Origin: Deltaproteobacteria bacterium
GTDB taxonomy: Bacteria > Myxococcota > Myxococcia > SLRQ01
Reading direction: 5' to 3'
NCBI GenBank assembly: GCA_029210625.1
Contig: JARGFU010000010.1
Coordinates: forward strand, 62,001 to 126,000
DNA: 64,000 nucleotides
A program made the position numbers and the translations under genes. Position 1 is the first letter of the stretch. Each line of letters begins with the position of its first letter. Of the stretch, positions 1 through 9,400 are shown piece after piece. The notes under the pieces were generated by a model. That model ran no database searches. It saw nothing but the letters and a program-made list of their open reading frames with translations, and was not told the DNA's origin.

Positions 1-2259
1 CTCCAGGTAGACGGTCACCGGCACCCCCGCCGGGACGATCCGGCTGCCCTGGTTCATGACCTCGAAGGCGAGGTGCAGGGTGCCGTCCCCGTCGCAGGAG
101 GCCGCCAGGTTCAGGACCACCAGGTCCGGGGCCCAGAAGAGCCCCTCTCCCTGGACGTTCTGCCGGAAGTTGTTGAGGGCCGGGTCGGTCCAGTTGGGGG
201 TCTCCTGCTGGGGGATGTCGCCCCGCTCACCCACGTTCGAGACGTGGTAGCCGTGCTGGTTCCAGATCCGCCGGGTGAAGACCCAGTTGTCGTTGGCATC
301 GGACCAGACGATGATCCCGGGCTGCCCGGCGCCGCTATTGGTGCGGTTCTCGGCGATGATCACCTCGGCGTTGCCGTCGTTGTCCACATCGGCGATCACC
401 GGCTCCTCCAGCCGCGTGTGGCTGCGGTGCGCGGCGTCGGTGAAGAGCACCGCGCCGGTGGTGCCGTCGAAGATCCGGAAGGTGGTCTCGTCGGCGTAGA
501 CGACCTCGGCCTTGCCGTCCCCGTCGAAGTCGAAGACCGAGGAGGCGGTGACCCGGCTGGAGCAGTCCTGGTTGGGGACGGCCCAGAGCACGCCCGGGCT
601 CTGGCAGCCCGCCGGGAGGGGGGGGGCCTGGCAGTCGAGGTCGGCCACCACGTAGAAGTCCCCGGCGGCGGTGCCGATCTCGGGCCGGCCGTCCCCGTCG
701 AAGTCGGCCACCGTCGGCGGCCCGCTCTCGTTGTTGGGGCAGTCGTCCACCGGGATGGGCTGGCGCCACTTGAGCCCGCCGTCGTGCTCGAAGACGAAGA
801 TCTCTCCCTGGCGCACGACGACCACCTCGCCCTCGGGGTCCCCGTCGAAGTTGCCCACGCCGTTGTAGCCGTCGCAGGTCAGGGCGCCCTGGGCGCCGCA
901 GGAGGAGTTGCTGGTGGAGTAGGCGTAGGTCCACCAGACGCTGCCGTCCGCGTGGTAGACGGTGTTGCCGGCGATGACCTCGTTCTCGTTGTCGAGGTCG
1001 AGGTCGGCCACGGTGGAGACGGGGCCCAGGAAGGCGTTGTTGCCGATGCCGCCGGTGCCGCCGCTCTCGACCACGCCGTCCCAGACGAGGGCGCCGGTCT
1101 GGCCGTCGAGGACGACGTTGCCGATGACGACCTCGGGTCCGCCCCGCCCATCGAGGTTGACGATCGAGGGCTGGGCGCCGCCGCGTTGGTGCACGTCGAA
1201 GGTGGGGTAGGTGTCGTTCTGCCAGTAGACCTCCCAGGCCGCGCCGTTCGCCGAGGTGCGCCGGAAGGCCACGGTCCCCTGGGGGCGGCCGTTGCCCGAG
1301 GCAGGGTTCCAGAGGATGCCGACGAGCTCCGGGACCCCGTCGCCGTCGAGGTCGCCCAGGGCCAGGCCGCCCGAGTTGTCGAGGGCCGGGGTGCTGGTGG
1401 CGAAGAGGGTCCGCATCGTGCCGTCGTTGTTGCAGCGCCCGTCCACGATGCGCAGGGTGCCCGGCGTGTTGCAGCAGCCGTCCCCGATGCGGTCGTAGCT
1501 GACGAAGGCGATGTCGGGGAGGTCGAAGGTGTTGGTCAGGCCGTCGTCGGTGTCATCCGTCAGGTTGCCCACCACCGGGGTCATCACGACGTCGACCCGG
1601 TTGGGGTCGAGGTCGCCCGCCGCCGGCGACCAGCGGCAGTCGGCGCCGGGGGTGAAGACGCCGGCGGGCGGGTGGTACTCGCAGGTGCCCACGGAGGTGC
1701 GGTCGATGCAGACCCCGAGATCGCGCTCGCAGATCTGGTCCTCGGGGCAGTCGATGGGCCCGTTGCAGGGGACGAAGGCCGGGGTGCAGCTCGTGCCGTA
1801 GCAGATCTCCCCGGCGCCGCAGCAGAGATCGAGGCCGACGCCGCAGCGCTCGGCCCCGCCGCAGTCGGTCATGCAGAGGCCGGCCTCGCAGACCGTCCCC
1901 GCGCCGCAGCAGAGCTCGAGGGCCGCGCCGCAGCGGGTCCCGAGGCACTCGGGCAGGCAGCGGCCCTCGAGGCACTCGCCCCGCCCCGGGCAGCAGCTAC
2001 CCCCCGCCTCGCAGGCCTCGGCCGGATCGTCGCAGACCTGCTGGCAGAGACCCCCCGAGCAGGTGTTGGTGCCCCCGCAGTCGAGGTCATCGGCGCACTC
2101 GGCGCAGACCCCCTCCACGCAGAGGAGGGGGCTCTGGCAGTCCCGGTCGCGCTTGCAGGCGTCGCCGAGGGCGGCGGTGCCGCTCGTGGGCTCGCAGGAG
2201 CAGGACTGGGTCGTGAGGAGCACGGCGGCGAGGAGAACGATGGGAAGGCGGTGCTTCAT
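1..2259 (-). CDS. FG-GAP/VCBS repeat lipoprotein, 3' end cut by window edge
   Basis: The minus-strand frame is open from an ATG at 2259 to the first base, so 753 codons are seen and the C-terminus lies outside. AAGGAG sits about 10 bases before the start. The N-terminus is a signal peptide ending in a lipobox-like TQSC, followed by a Cys-rich stretch of about 170 residues (CxxDLDC, SCCPGRGEC, LCCGAG patterns) like the spacer of many myxobacterial surface proteins. After that come repeated Asp-rich calcium-loop motifs such as DLDGDGVPEL, DFDGDGRPEI, DFDGDGKAEV and DVDNDGNAEV, typical of FG-GAP/VCBS beta-propeller blades. I infer a lipid-anchored, surface-exposed propeller of unknown ligand. 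The remaining part beyond the window could hold further domains. Confidence 0.85.
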   Translation of the reverse strand, partial: MKHRLPIVLLAAVLLTTQSCSCEPTSGTAALGDACKRDRDCQSPLLCVEGVCAECADDLDCGGTNTCSGGLCQQVCDDPAEACEAGGSCCPGRGECLEGRCLPECLGTRCGAALELCCGAGTVCEAGLCMTDCGGAERCGVGLDLCCGAGEICYGTSCTPAFVPCNGPIDCPEDQICERDLGVCIDRTSVGTCEYHPPAGVFTPGADCRWSPAAGDLDPNRVDVVMTPVVGNLTDDTDDGLTNTFDLPDIAFVSYDRIGDGCCNTPGTLRIVDGRCNNDGTMRTLFATSTPALDNSGGLALGDLDGDGVPELVGILWNPASGNGRPQGTVAFRRTSANGAAWEVYWQNDTYPTFDVHQRGGAQPSIVNLDGRGGPEVVIGNVVLDGQTGALVWDGVVESGGTGGIGNNAFLGPVSTVADLDLDNENEVIAGNTVYHADGSVWWTYAYSTSNSSCGAQGALTCDGYNGVGNFDGDPEGEVVVVRQGEIFVFEHDGGLKWRQPIPVDDCPNNESGPPTVADFDGDGRPEIGTAAGDFYVVADLDCQAPPLPAGCQSPGVLWAVPNQDCSSRVTASSVFDFDGDGKAEVVYADETTFRIFDGTTGAVLFTDAAHRSHTRLEEPVIADVDNDGNAEVIIAENRTNSGAGQPGIIVWSDANDNWVFTRRIWNQHGYHVSNVGERGDIPQQETPNWTDPALNNFRQNVQGEGLFWAPDLVVLNLAASCDGDGTLHLAFEVMNQGSRIVPAGVPVTVYLE

Positions 2260-2279
2260 GGGCGAGGGTGCTCCTTCGG

Positions 2280-2402
2280 GCTACGAGCTGTGAGCTTCGA
2301 GCTGCGAGCAATGAGGTGCCCGGATCTGAAGAGGGCACCCGGGAGCGCGGATTCACCCAGGTGAGCCGGGTTGCTCACAGCTCGTCGCTCGCAGCTCACA
2401 GC
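2280..2402. repeat. REP/MITE-like element, copy 1
   Basis: About 123 bp with inverted arms built from degenerate GAGCTnnGAGC units: GCTACGAGCTGTGAGC on the left and GCTCGCAGCTCACAGC on the right. The core contains CCGGATCTGAAGAGGGC. A second copy with the same arm units and a similar core (CCGGATGTGAAGGGGGC) lies at 5381-5512. No transposase is nearby. The right arm supplies the TGA stop of the gene ending at 2396. Confidence 0.6.
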
Positions 2403-3877
2403 CTTCTCCTCCCGACCGTCGCTCCCACCAATAGCAGCCAGGCGACGACGCCGGCCGCAGACCTCGAGGTGCCCTCGCACCCGCAGCCCTTCGGCTCCTC
2501 TGGCGGCACGGTCCCCCCATCGGGCCCGGGCCCCCCATCCGGCTCGCCGCAGCCCTCGTCGGTGACTCCGTCACAGTCGTCGTCGATCCGGTTGCAGAGC
2601 TCCTCCACGCCCGGCGCGAGGTCGGGATCGTGGTCGTCGCAGTCACCCTCGCAGGCGCTGTAGCCGTCGAGGTCGTGATCGTACTCCTCGGCCGGGACGT
2701 GGCCGTCGCAGTCGTCGTCCTCACCGTTGCAGCTCTCGGCCTCAGGGGCCGGGCCCGCGCAGGCGCCGAAGGCGCCGCCGCTGCAGGTGGCCTCTCCGGC
2801 GCAGCGCCCGAGGCCGCAGGCGATCGTCTCCCCCTCGGTGCAGCTCTCGCAGTCCGCGGGCAGGGCCTGGGCGACGAAGCCCTCGCAGGCGCCGCTTCGC
2901 CAGGCGCCGACCTCGGGCCAGGTGTGGCGGGCGCCGTCGGGGCCGCGGGCCCGGAACCAGTACTGGTGGCACTGGCCGTCGTCGGCGAGCTCGAGCCACC
3001 AGGTGCCGTTCTCGGGGGTGCCGATCTCCCGGCTCATGGGGAGGCAGGCCCCGTCGAGGACCAGGTCCAGCTCCAGCGGTCCGCCCGAGGGCTCGTGGTA
3101 GTTCACGTAGTAGGCGATGCGCCCGCCCCCGAGGTCGCGGTGGACGCCGGCCGGGAGCACGGCGAGGGGCACGGCGAGGTGGGCCCCGTTGGCGCCCCAG
3201 TGGCGCTGCCAGCAGGAGCCGCCCCGGTAGCCTCCCACCCCGATGCTGTCCTGGCCGTCGCTGGTCAGGATCAGGCGGTGGCCGTCCTCGCCGATGCACT
3301 CGGTGATCCAGGCGCGGTTCGCCGTCCAGCCGTCGGACTGGTTCGCCGCCAGCACCTCGTTCTGGGCCGGGAAGCCGAAGAGCCGCCCCCGCTCGAAGGG
3401 ATCGGTGCCGCAGCCGGCCTTGCTGTCGCAGCTCCAGCAGCCGCTGCGGAAGGTGCAGGAGCAGGAGGCCTCCCCGGCGCAGCCGTTGGTCCCCACGTCG
3501 GGCCGCAGATCGCAGTAGCTCTCGTGGGAGAGGCCGCCGCCGTTGAGGGCGGCGTGGGCGCCGTGGAAGCGCGCGGCGCGGGAGCCCTCGAAGGACCACA
3601 TCAGGGGGGGGAGGGGCGCCCGCCAGGCCGATCCCGTCGTGGGGCAGGCGCCCGCCGTCTCCAGCGCCACGTTGTTCGGATCCGAGCGGGAGCGGTTGAT
3701 CGCGACCAGCATCAGCTGCTCGTCGTGGTTGGGGTAGCCCTCGCGGGGCTGGCCGACCCGCAGGCCCTGGCGCCCGGTCTGGAGCTGAGGTTGGAGAGAG
3801 GGGCCGGAGGGTAGGCCCTCGGCGCCGCAGGCGATCATCATCAGTGCGGCGGATGCCGCTGCGAGGACCCCTCTCAT
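2396..3877 (-). CDS. CAP/SCP-domain protein with MopE motifs and MYXO-CTERM tail
   Basis: 493 residues. I start at ATG 3877, where a signal peptide begins (MRGVLAAASAALMMIACGAE), rather than at the longer open frame, whose extra 61 residues are Arg-rich and derive from the inverted repeat upstream. Residues about 52-245 resemble a CAP/SCP domain: AINRSRSDPNNV, then HAALNGGGLSHES. Around 370-440 are two MopE-like Asp-rich motifs (CNGEDDDCDG, CNRIDDDCDG). The C-terminus has GCGCEG, a hydrophobic stretch and RRR, the MYXO-CTERM sorting signal of myxobacteria. It is therefore probably a surface protein processed at its C-terminus. The IAC at the signal end could be a lipobox, which would give it two sorting signals. 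Confidence 0.8.
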   Translation of the reverse strand: MRGVLAAASAALMMIACGAEGLPSGPSLQPQLQTGRQGLRVGQPREGYPNHDEQLMLVAINRSRSDPNNVALETAGACPTTGSAWRAPLPPLMWSFEGSRAARFHGAHAALNGGGLSHESYCDLRPDVGTNGCAGEASCSCTFRSGCWSCDSKAGCGTDPFERGRLFGFPAQNEVLAANQSDGWTANRAWITECIGEDGHRLILTSDGQDSIGVGGYRGGSCWQRHWGANGAHLAVPLAVLPAGVHRDLGGGRIAYYVNYHEPSGGPLELDLVLDGACLPMSREIGTPENGTWWLELADDGQCHQYWFRARGPDGARHTWPEVGAWRSGACEGFVAQALPADCESCTEGETIACGLGRCAGEATCSGGAFGACAGPAPEAESCNGEDDDCDGHVPAEEYDHDLDGYSACEGDCDDHDPDLAPGVEELCNRIDDDCDGVTDEGCGEPDGGPGPDGGTVPPEEPKGCGCEGTSRSAAGVVAWLLLVGATVGRRRL

Positions 3878-3884
3878 TCCCACC

Positions 3885-3890
3885 AGAGTA
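3885..3890 (-). promoter_or_regulatory. -10-like TACTCT, near-leaderless start
   Basis: TACTCT on the minus strand ends 7 bases before ATG 3877. There is no clear Shine-Dalgarno other than GGTGGGA directly before the start. Part of a window-wide pattern. Confidence 0.35.
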
Positions 3891-3900
3891 GCGGAGCATC

Positions 3901-4002
3901 CCCGTACACGTACACGTCCACGTACACGCGCACGGGTTCTCCCCGGCGCCCACGACTCGAGCCTCGGGAGATACCGAGCACGTGGACGTGTACGTGTACG
4001 GG
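3901..4002. repeat. Perfect 23-bp inverted repeat
   Basis: Bases 3901-3923 are the exact reverse complement of 3980-4002; the arms are made of GTACAC/GTCCAC hexamer-like units and enclose 56 bases. It lies between the CAP-protein start and the nfuA-like stop. It could form a long hairpin in the read-through transcript or serve as a binding site for a dimeric protein. Confidence 0.75.
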
Positions 4003-4028
4003 TACGGAGGGTGGCGAGCTCGAGGCCC

Positions 4029-4625
4029 CTACTCGAAGTAGGGATTCTCACCCGCAGCATGATCGGTCACGTCGACCAGCCGGGTGATCTCGGGGATCCG
4101 CTCGACGACGTGCCGCTCGACCCCCTCGGTCAGGGTCGCCGACGCCTGGCCGCAGCCCTGGCAGCCGCCGCCCATGCTCACGTAGGCGATACCGTCCTCG
4201 ACCCGCAGGATCTCGACGAAGCCGCCGTGGCCGGCGAGGGAGGGGTTGATCTCCGCGTCGAGGAGCTTCTGCAGGCTCTGGCTGACGGGATCCTCCCAGC
4301 TGGGGGTCTCCTGGGGGTTTTCGAACTTGAAGCCGGCGCCCTGCAGGCCGCCCATGTCGACGAAGTCGATGGTCGCGCCCTCGAGGTTGGCCGCGCTCTC
4401 GGGATCGACCCAGACCAGGACCTTGCCCTCCCGCAGGGTGAGCACGGCGTCGTCGCTCCGGGCGTCGGTCTCGGGGACGACGTCCATCCCGTAGACGAAG
4501 CGCCGGACGCCGATCCGCCGGGCGCGCACCCGGATGGCGTGATCGCTCGCCTCGCCCGAGGCGAGGGCCTCGGCGAGGAGTTTGAGGGCAGGCTCGGTGA
4601 TCTCCAGCTTCAGCTTCGTTTCCAT
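4029..4625 (-). CDS. nfuA: NfuA-type Fe-S cluster carrier
   Basis: 198 residues. The start is ATG 4625 (METKLKLEITEPAL) with GGAAG 5-6 bases upstream; an upstream ATG at 4652 has no such site. The N-terminal half (about 1-100) follows the A-type carrier fold (IscA/SufA-like) but has no cysteines, as in E. coli NfuA where this half is degenerate. The C-terminal half is a NifU domain with the cluster-binding CxxC in GGGCQGCG and the preceding LAGHGGFVEI. The family binds a [4Fe-4S] cluster at a dimer interface and passes it to apo-proteins in the cytoplasm. It diverges from the PEGA gene; no other isc/suf genes are in the window. Confidence 0.88.
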   Translation of the reverse strand: METKLKLEITEPALKLLAEALASGEASDHAIRVRARRIGVRRFVYGMDVVPETDARSDDAVLTLREGKVLVWVDPESAANLEGATIDFVDMGGLQGAGFKFENPQETPSWEDPVSQSLQKLLDAEINPSLAGHGGFVEILRVEDGIAYVSMGGGCQGCGQASATLTEGVERHVVERIPEITRLVDVTDHAAGENPYFE

Positions 4626-4729
4626 GTGGCTTCCGATGATAATCCCCTGCACGGGATCTCGCAGGCGGGGCTCGCGAAAGGTGGCGGTCTTTACACGATC
4701 GAGGCCGTCAGGCGAAGATCGGCGCCGCG

Positions 4730-5365
4730 ATGAGCGGGGAGCGAGACGAGCACAGGGATCCTTCCTCGGGCGAGCAGGAGCGGGGCGGCTACCTCAAGGT
4801 GGCCCTGGTCTTCCTGATCTCCTGCCTGCTGGCCGCGGGCGCGGTGGCCCTCTACGACGCGGGGGGCCCCTCGGCCCTCTTCGGGCCTCGCCTCGAGGAG
4901 TTCGAGGCCGGCCCGCCCCCGGAGGGGGCCGAGTCCGAGTCCGAGCCTGCCCCGCCGACGCGGCCGCGGAGGGTGAGCCGGCCGGGCAAGCCGGTGCCCG
5001 GGCGCCAGGTCTCCGAGCGGCCGGCGGCGGATCCTGCCGGTGAGGCGGGTGAGGCGGCGGCGCCGGCCGTGATCGGCGATCCTGCGGCCCTGGGCAACGG
5101 GCAGCTGGTCGTCCGCTGCAGTCAGCCCTGCCGGGTCACGGTGGACGGCGCCATCGTGGGGGAGGCCAAGCCGGTGCTGCACCTGGTGCAGCCCGCCGGG
5201 GATCACACCGTGCGGGTCGAGGAGCTCGACGGAGACGACCTCGCCACCCGCAAGATCATCGTCGCGCCCAACCGGGAGCGGGAGGTCTCCTTCCTGCTCG
5301 GCAGCAAGCCGCCGGTGAAGGACTTCTTCAAGGACATCGAGGGCACCGAGGAGTGGGAGCGGTAA
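4730..5365 (+). CDS. Single-pass membrane protein with PEGA-like domain
   Basis: 211 residues. One transmembrane segment lies at about residues 22-42 after a short charged cytoplasmic tail, then a Pro/Glu/Arg-rich linker (about 50-115). From about 120 there is a compact beta domain (QLVVRCSQPCRVTVDGAIVG ... HTVRVEEL) that matches the PEGA pattern of a 'vyvDG...g.tP...l..G.h.v.v' surface beta sandwich. PEGA domains sit on many bacterial envelope and kinase-linked proteins; no kinase is attached here. No good ribosome site precedes the ATG, so the start is only probable. The copy-2 repeat begins 16 bases after the stop. Confidence 0.7.
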   Translation: MSGERDEHRDPSSGEQERGGYLKVALVFLISCLLAAGAVALYDAGGPSALFGPRLEEFEAGPPPEGAESESEPAPPTRPRRVSRPGKPVPGRQVSERPAADPAGEAGEAAAPAVIGDPAALGNGQLVVRCSQPCRVTVDGAIVGEAKPVLHLVQPAGDHTVRVEELDGDDLATRKIIVAPNREREVSFLLGSKPPVKDFFKDIEGTEEWER

Positions 5366-5380
5366 AGCTGGTGTACCTGT

Positions 5381-5512
5381 CGGCTGTGAGCTGCCAGCTT
5401 TGAGCTGCGAGCTTTGAGCAAGCCGAAGTCCGGATGTGAAGGGGGCCGTGGCTCGCCTCTTCATTCAGGGGAGCACTCCTCGCTCACAGCTCGCAGCTCA
5501 TAGCTCGTAGCC
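5381..5512. repeat. REP/MITE-like element, copy 2
   Basis: About 132 bp with inverted arms made of AGCTnnGAGCT units (CTTTGAGCTGCGAGC left, GCTCACAGCTCGCAGC right) and the core CCGGATGTGAAGGGGGC, matching the element at 2280-2402. The right end ATAGCTCGTAGCC is the reverse complement of the left end of copy 1 apart from a base or so. The flanking DNA is otherwise unrelated. Confidence 0.6.
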
Positions 5513-5590
5513 ATCGCCCCGGGCGTGGACGCCACCGAAGAGGACCTTTCCCGAAGCTCGGAGGCGCCGCGACGGCAATGCGGTGCGTGA

Positions 5591-6298
5591 TCAGAAATCC
5601 GGGTCCCACGACGAGGCCGGCAGGATCTTCAGGCCGGTGTCGTGGCTGTCGGTCTTGAAGCGCACCACCCGCAGGGGCCAGGTGCGGTCGCCGCCGTCCT
5701 TCTGCTCGCGCGCCTCCTTGACCAGGAAGACGTGGACCTCGAGCTCGTACTTGCCCGCCTGATCGATGGACTCGACCAGCAGCCGCCAGGGGTTGTGGGG
5801 GTGCCAGTAGACGGCCTTGCCCACCCGGGCGACCTGCGCGAAGACCGGGTGGTCCTTCTGGAACGCGGCGATCTGCTTGCGGGTCGGGGCCAGGGTCTTG
5901 GTGACGGCCTTGGGGGCCGGGGCCTTCTTGTCGTCGTCGAGGAGCGCGGTCAGCGACTTCGCGCCGGCGGCGTCGAGGTCGTGCATGTACTTGATGGCCG
6001 GGGCCAGGAAGGCGCTCTCCTTCACGACGGCCTTGCGCTCGATGATCTCCCAGTTGGGGATCGTCACGTCCTCGGCGCTGAAGGTCACGCCGCCCAGGAG
6101 GTAGCCCCGGGCCGACTCGTCACCCTTGCCCGCCAGGGCGTCGAGGTAGGCCTCGGCCACCTTGCGGGGCTCGTCCTGGAGGGCGAGGCCGGCCTCCTTC
6201 GACTTCGGGTCGGTGGCGGCCTTCTTGGGGGCGGCCAGCGCCGAGGTCGCAGAGAGAAGCAGAAGGGCAGTCAACGCCAGCGAAAAGATTCGTCCCAC
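5591..6298 (-). CDS. Secreted protein of unknown function
   Basis: 235 residues from a GTG at 6298 with AAGGAG 6 bases upstream. A clean signal peptide (MGRIFSLALTALLLLSATSALA) is followed by a Lys-rich mature start. I do not recognise the fold. The segment VAEAYLDALAGKGDESARGYLLGG resembles the first helix of NTF2/cystatin-like domains, and the C-terminal VEVHVFLVKEAREQ...PLRVVRF part looks like mixed beta strands, so an NTF2-like periplasmic domain is possible. It lies after the pilY1 operon on the same strand but beyond a strong terminator, so it probably has its own promoter in 6300-6380. Confidence 0.75.
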   Translation of the reverse strand: MGRIFSLALTALLLLSATSALAAPKKAATDPKSKEAGLALQDEPRKVAEAYLDALAGKGDESARGYLLGGVTFSAEDVTIPNWEIIERKAVVKESAFLAPAIKYMHDLDAAGAKSLTALLDDDKKAPAPKAVTKTLAPTRKQIAAFQKDHPVFAQVARVGKAVYWHPHNPWRLLVESIDQAGKYELEVHVFLVKEAREQKDGGDRTWPLRVVRFKTDSHDTGLKILPASSWDPDF

Positions 6299-6380
6299 GA
6301 TCGTCTCCTTGGCTCGTCATCCCCGGCCGTCGGGGCCGTCCTGGTTTGGTAGCACGCCTCGGGCTGCGGCGAAATGGAGC

Positions 6381-6422
6381 CCAACAAAAGAGTGGGGCCG
6401 GCCTCTCCTCGAAGCCGGCCCC
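6381..6422 (-). terminator. Rho-independent terminator of the pilin/pilY1 operon
   Basis: Bases 6394-6402 and 6414-6422 are perfect 9-base inverted copies (GGGGCCGGC / GCCGGCCCC) with an 11-base loop. Read on the minus strand the stem is followed by ACTCTTTTGTT, a short T-rich tract. It starts 50 bases after the pilY1 stop and separates that operon from the 6298 gene. Confidence 0.7.
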
Positions 6423-6471
6423 GGATGGAACCCAAAAGCGAAGGTTCCCACCTCCCCCTGGAATCAGGTGA

Positions 6472-9400
6472 TCAGGGCGCTTCCACCTCGGCCGCGTGGC
6501 GGACGTTGTGGGTATCCGTCGGGACCTCGATGACGGTGTAGGACTGGAAGAGGGAGTCACCCTGTCCCACGTCGACCCCGCCGCCCTCGGCGGTGGCCAC
6601 CGAGCTCTTCACCTGGCCGGTGCTCGAGGCCTGGACGATGACCTGCGGCGGCGGCGGCGGCTTGGGATCGGAGCCCATGTTCTGGCGGCCCTCGGTGGCG
6701 TCCCAGCCGGTGCCGGTGTTGTCCACGCAGCCCACCTTTCCGGTGACGGCGTTGCGGAAGTACATGTAGGCGATGTTGCCGCCTCCGAGGCCGCAGGCGT
6801 TCCCCCCCTTGCCCGAGCAGCTGGGCGGGGGAGCGGCCTGGAGCGAGCCCCAGATGATGCAGGCGCCGCCGCCCACCGCGCCGGTGGCCGTCCGCTCCTC
6901 GAGCACCGGGTACTCGTAGTACCAGCCCGGGGAGAGGCTGCCGACGGCGAAGGTGTTGGCCTCGACGATGTTGGTCGAGGGCGTGGTGCCGTTGGAGAGC
7001 ATCGAGCTGTCGTAGGCGGCCGCGCTGGAGGCGTCGTTGTAGGGGGTGCGGGTGCCTCCGAAGACCCGGATCGAGTAGAAGCGGTTCTTCGGCCAGGTGG
7101 ACTGATCCGCACACTTGATGGCGCCCACGTCGAAGCCGGTGGGCGTCGTCGTGCAGCTGCTGTTGTCGCAGTCGTAGAGGCCGTCGGTGGTGAACTTGGT
7201 GGTGCCGCTGGGGACGCCGGGGCACTCCAGGTCGATGTTGGCCCGGGCGAAGACCCCGTCGGTGCAGGCCGACTTGCCGGAGCTGAGCTGGAAGTCCTGG
7301 TGGTGGTCCTTGCCCCAGGAGCCGTCGGCGTTGAGGATCCAGTCCACGTGGGTCATGCCGTAGGGGCCGACGATCGGCGAGTCGGGATCGATCGAGACCG
7401 AGCAGCCCATCCGGTTGCAGGCGTAGAGGTTGTCGAAGCCGCACTCGCCGCCGCCCGAGTCGCGCAGGTGGTGGCGGTTGCCGGTGCCGACGTTGGCCCG
7501 CAGCAGGCTCGACTCCTCCAGCACCGAGAACCAGACGATGGAGAAGAAGGGGTTGCGGCCCGAGATGCTCGAGGTCGAGGCGTTCTCCTTGAAGACCCGG
7601 GCGCCGACCCACTTCGTCGGATCGGGATCGGCGAAGCGGCCGCTCCAGAGCTGGCCACCGGTGTCGCCGACGACGAGGGTGTCGAAGTAGGGGTTGTTGT
7701 AGGTCCGGGTGTTGGCGTTGCCCCAGGCCGTCAGCGCGGGCGCGGCGGCGAAGGAGAAGTGCAGCTCACCCTTGATGGCGGCGCCGTCCTGGTGGGTGAA
7801 GTCCCAGAGGACCTCGCCGGTGTAGGCGTCCAGCATGTACCAGCCGCGGCCGCGCAGGTTCAGCTGGTCGTAGCCCGCGCCGAAGGCGACGATCCACCGC
7901 TCGGTGAAGTTGGTGCCGTCGTGGCTCGCCGGGCTGCCGGTGTCCTCGTAGCGGATGGGGCCGATGGGGGCCGGGGCGGGGAGGGTGTCGCCCCAGGTCT
8001 CGCCGGCGTTGACGATCTGCAGACCCACCGCCGAGCTGCTGCCGGTGGCGTCGATGGGCGGGAAGGTCCAGAGGAACTTCGGCACGTAGGAGGGATCGTC
8101 GAGCTCGGTGAGGTCGAGGGCCGTACGGTGCACGCCGCCGCGGCGCTCGTTGAAGATGCCGAGGGTGACGAACTCGCCCTTCTGGCGCTGGTAGTCGGCG
8201 CCGCCCACGAGCCCGTCGACCCAGATGTTCTTCACCCAGGGGGCCCCATCCACGAAGAGGTGGTGGTCGGCCGAGATGACGAAGAACTTCAGCTTGGGCA
8301 GCATGTCCGGAGGGATGAAGGCCCAGAGCTCGTTGCCGTTGCCGCGGTCGTACTCGGGGCTCTTGATGTCACCGGTGCCGCAGTTGCTGGTGCAGTTGCC
8401 GACGTTGACGGCGTGGATCATGCCGCCGTTGGAGCCGAAGACCGCCACCCGGTCCCGGGCCCGATAGTCCTTGGCGAACTCGGCGTAGGCGTTGGTGGTC
8501 CCGGGGTCGGACTGGAACTCGTTGTCCACGCCGAGGGTCACCATCGACTGCGGGTTGCGGAAGGGGGTGTTGAGCAGCCCGAAGGGGGTGGGCGGCTCGA
8601 CGACCACCGGGCTCGAGTGGAAGATGTCGGAGAGGAGGTAGTTGCGGTCACCCGAGTCGTCGAGCTTGCGGCCCCGGACGAAGCGGATCACGGCCTTGGC
8701 GCAGGCCTCGAGGTCCGCGAAGGCCGGGTGGCCGTGGCGGGTGGCGATGTCGGTGCAGGTCGCGGTCGTGAGGTCGAGGTAGGGCAGCAGATCCGCCGCG
8801 TTGGTCTCGGTGAAGGGGATCACCGGATCGCTGGCGTCGATGATGCCGTCCTGCCCCGTGGCGCTGTCGATGACCGTGTAGATCCGGCGGTTGTTGGCGG
8901 TCTTGGCCTTCAGCCGATCGCCGGCCTCCCAGTGGGGCACCGCGGGGGCGTTGCTCAGGTCCGAGTCGTCGCACCAGCCGAGCCGGCCGCAGCTGCCGCC
9001 GGTCTTCTTCCAGAAGAGGCCGAGGACCGGGTCGGACTCGACGGGCTTGCAGGAGGCCGGCGGGGAGGTGACGTTGGGCCAGTCGACGTTGGAGCAGTCC
9101 TTGTCGACGAGGAAGAACTGGTCCTTCTTCCCGTCGTTGTTCAGGTCGATGTCGGCCACGAACTCCGAGAGGAAGTCGAAGCGGTAGAGCTCACCCTTCC
9201 AGGGCACGCCCTTGTCCGGGATCAGGCGGGGGAGCAGGATCGACTGGCTGGAGGTCGACTGCACGCCCGAGAAGCTCGAGGTGGTGAAGGAGATGCTCCG
9301 GCTGACCACGTCGTCGACCACCGACTGCAGGCCCGCGACCAGGGCGGCGGTGTTGTCGGCCTTCACGTAGAAGCCGCCGCCGGCGTCGGCGGTCGCCGAG

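Noticed and set aside
73-2364. Long open frame on the plus strand over the first gene
   Set aside because: It is the antisense shadow of the FG-GAP gene; its Val/Gly/Ala-rich sequence has no domain, and the minus strand has signal peptide, Cys-rich and Asp-rich motifs.
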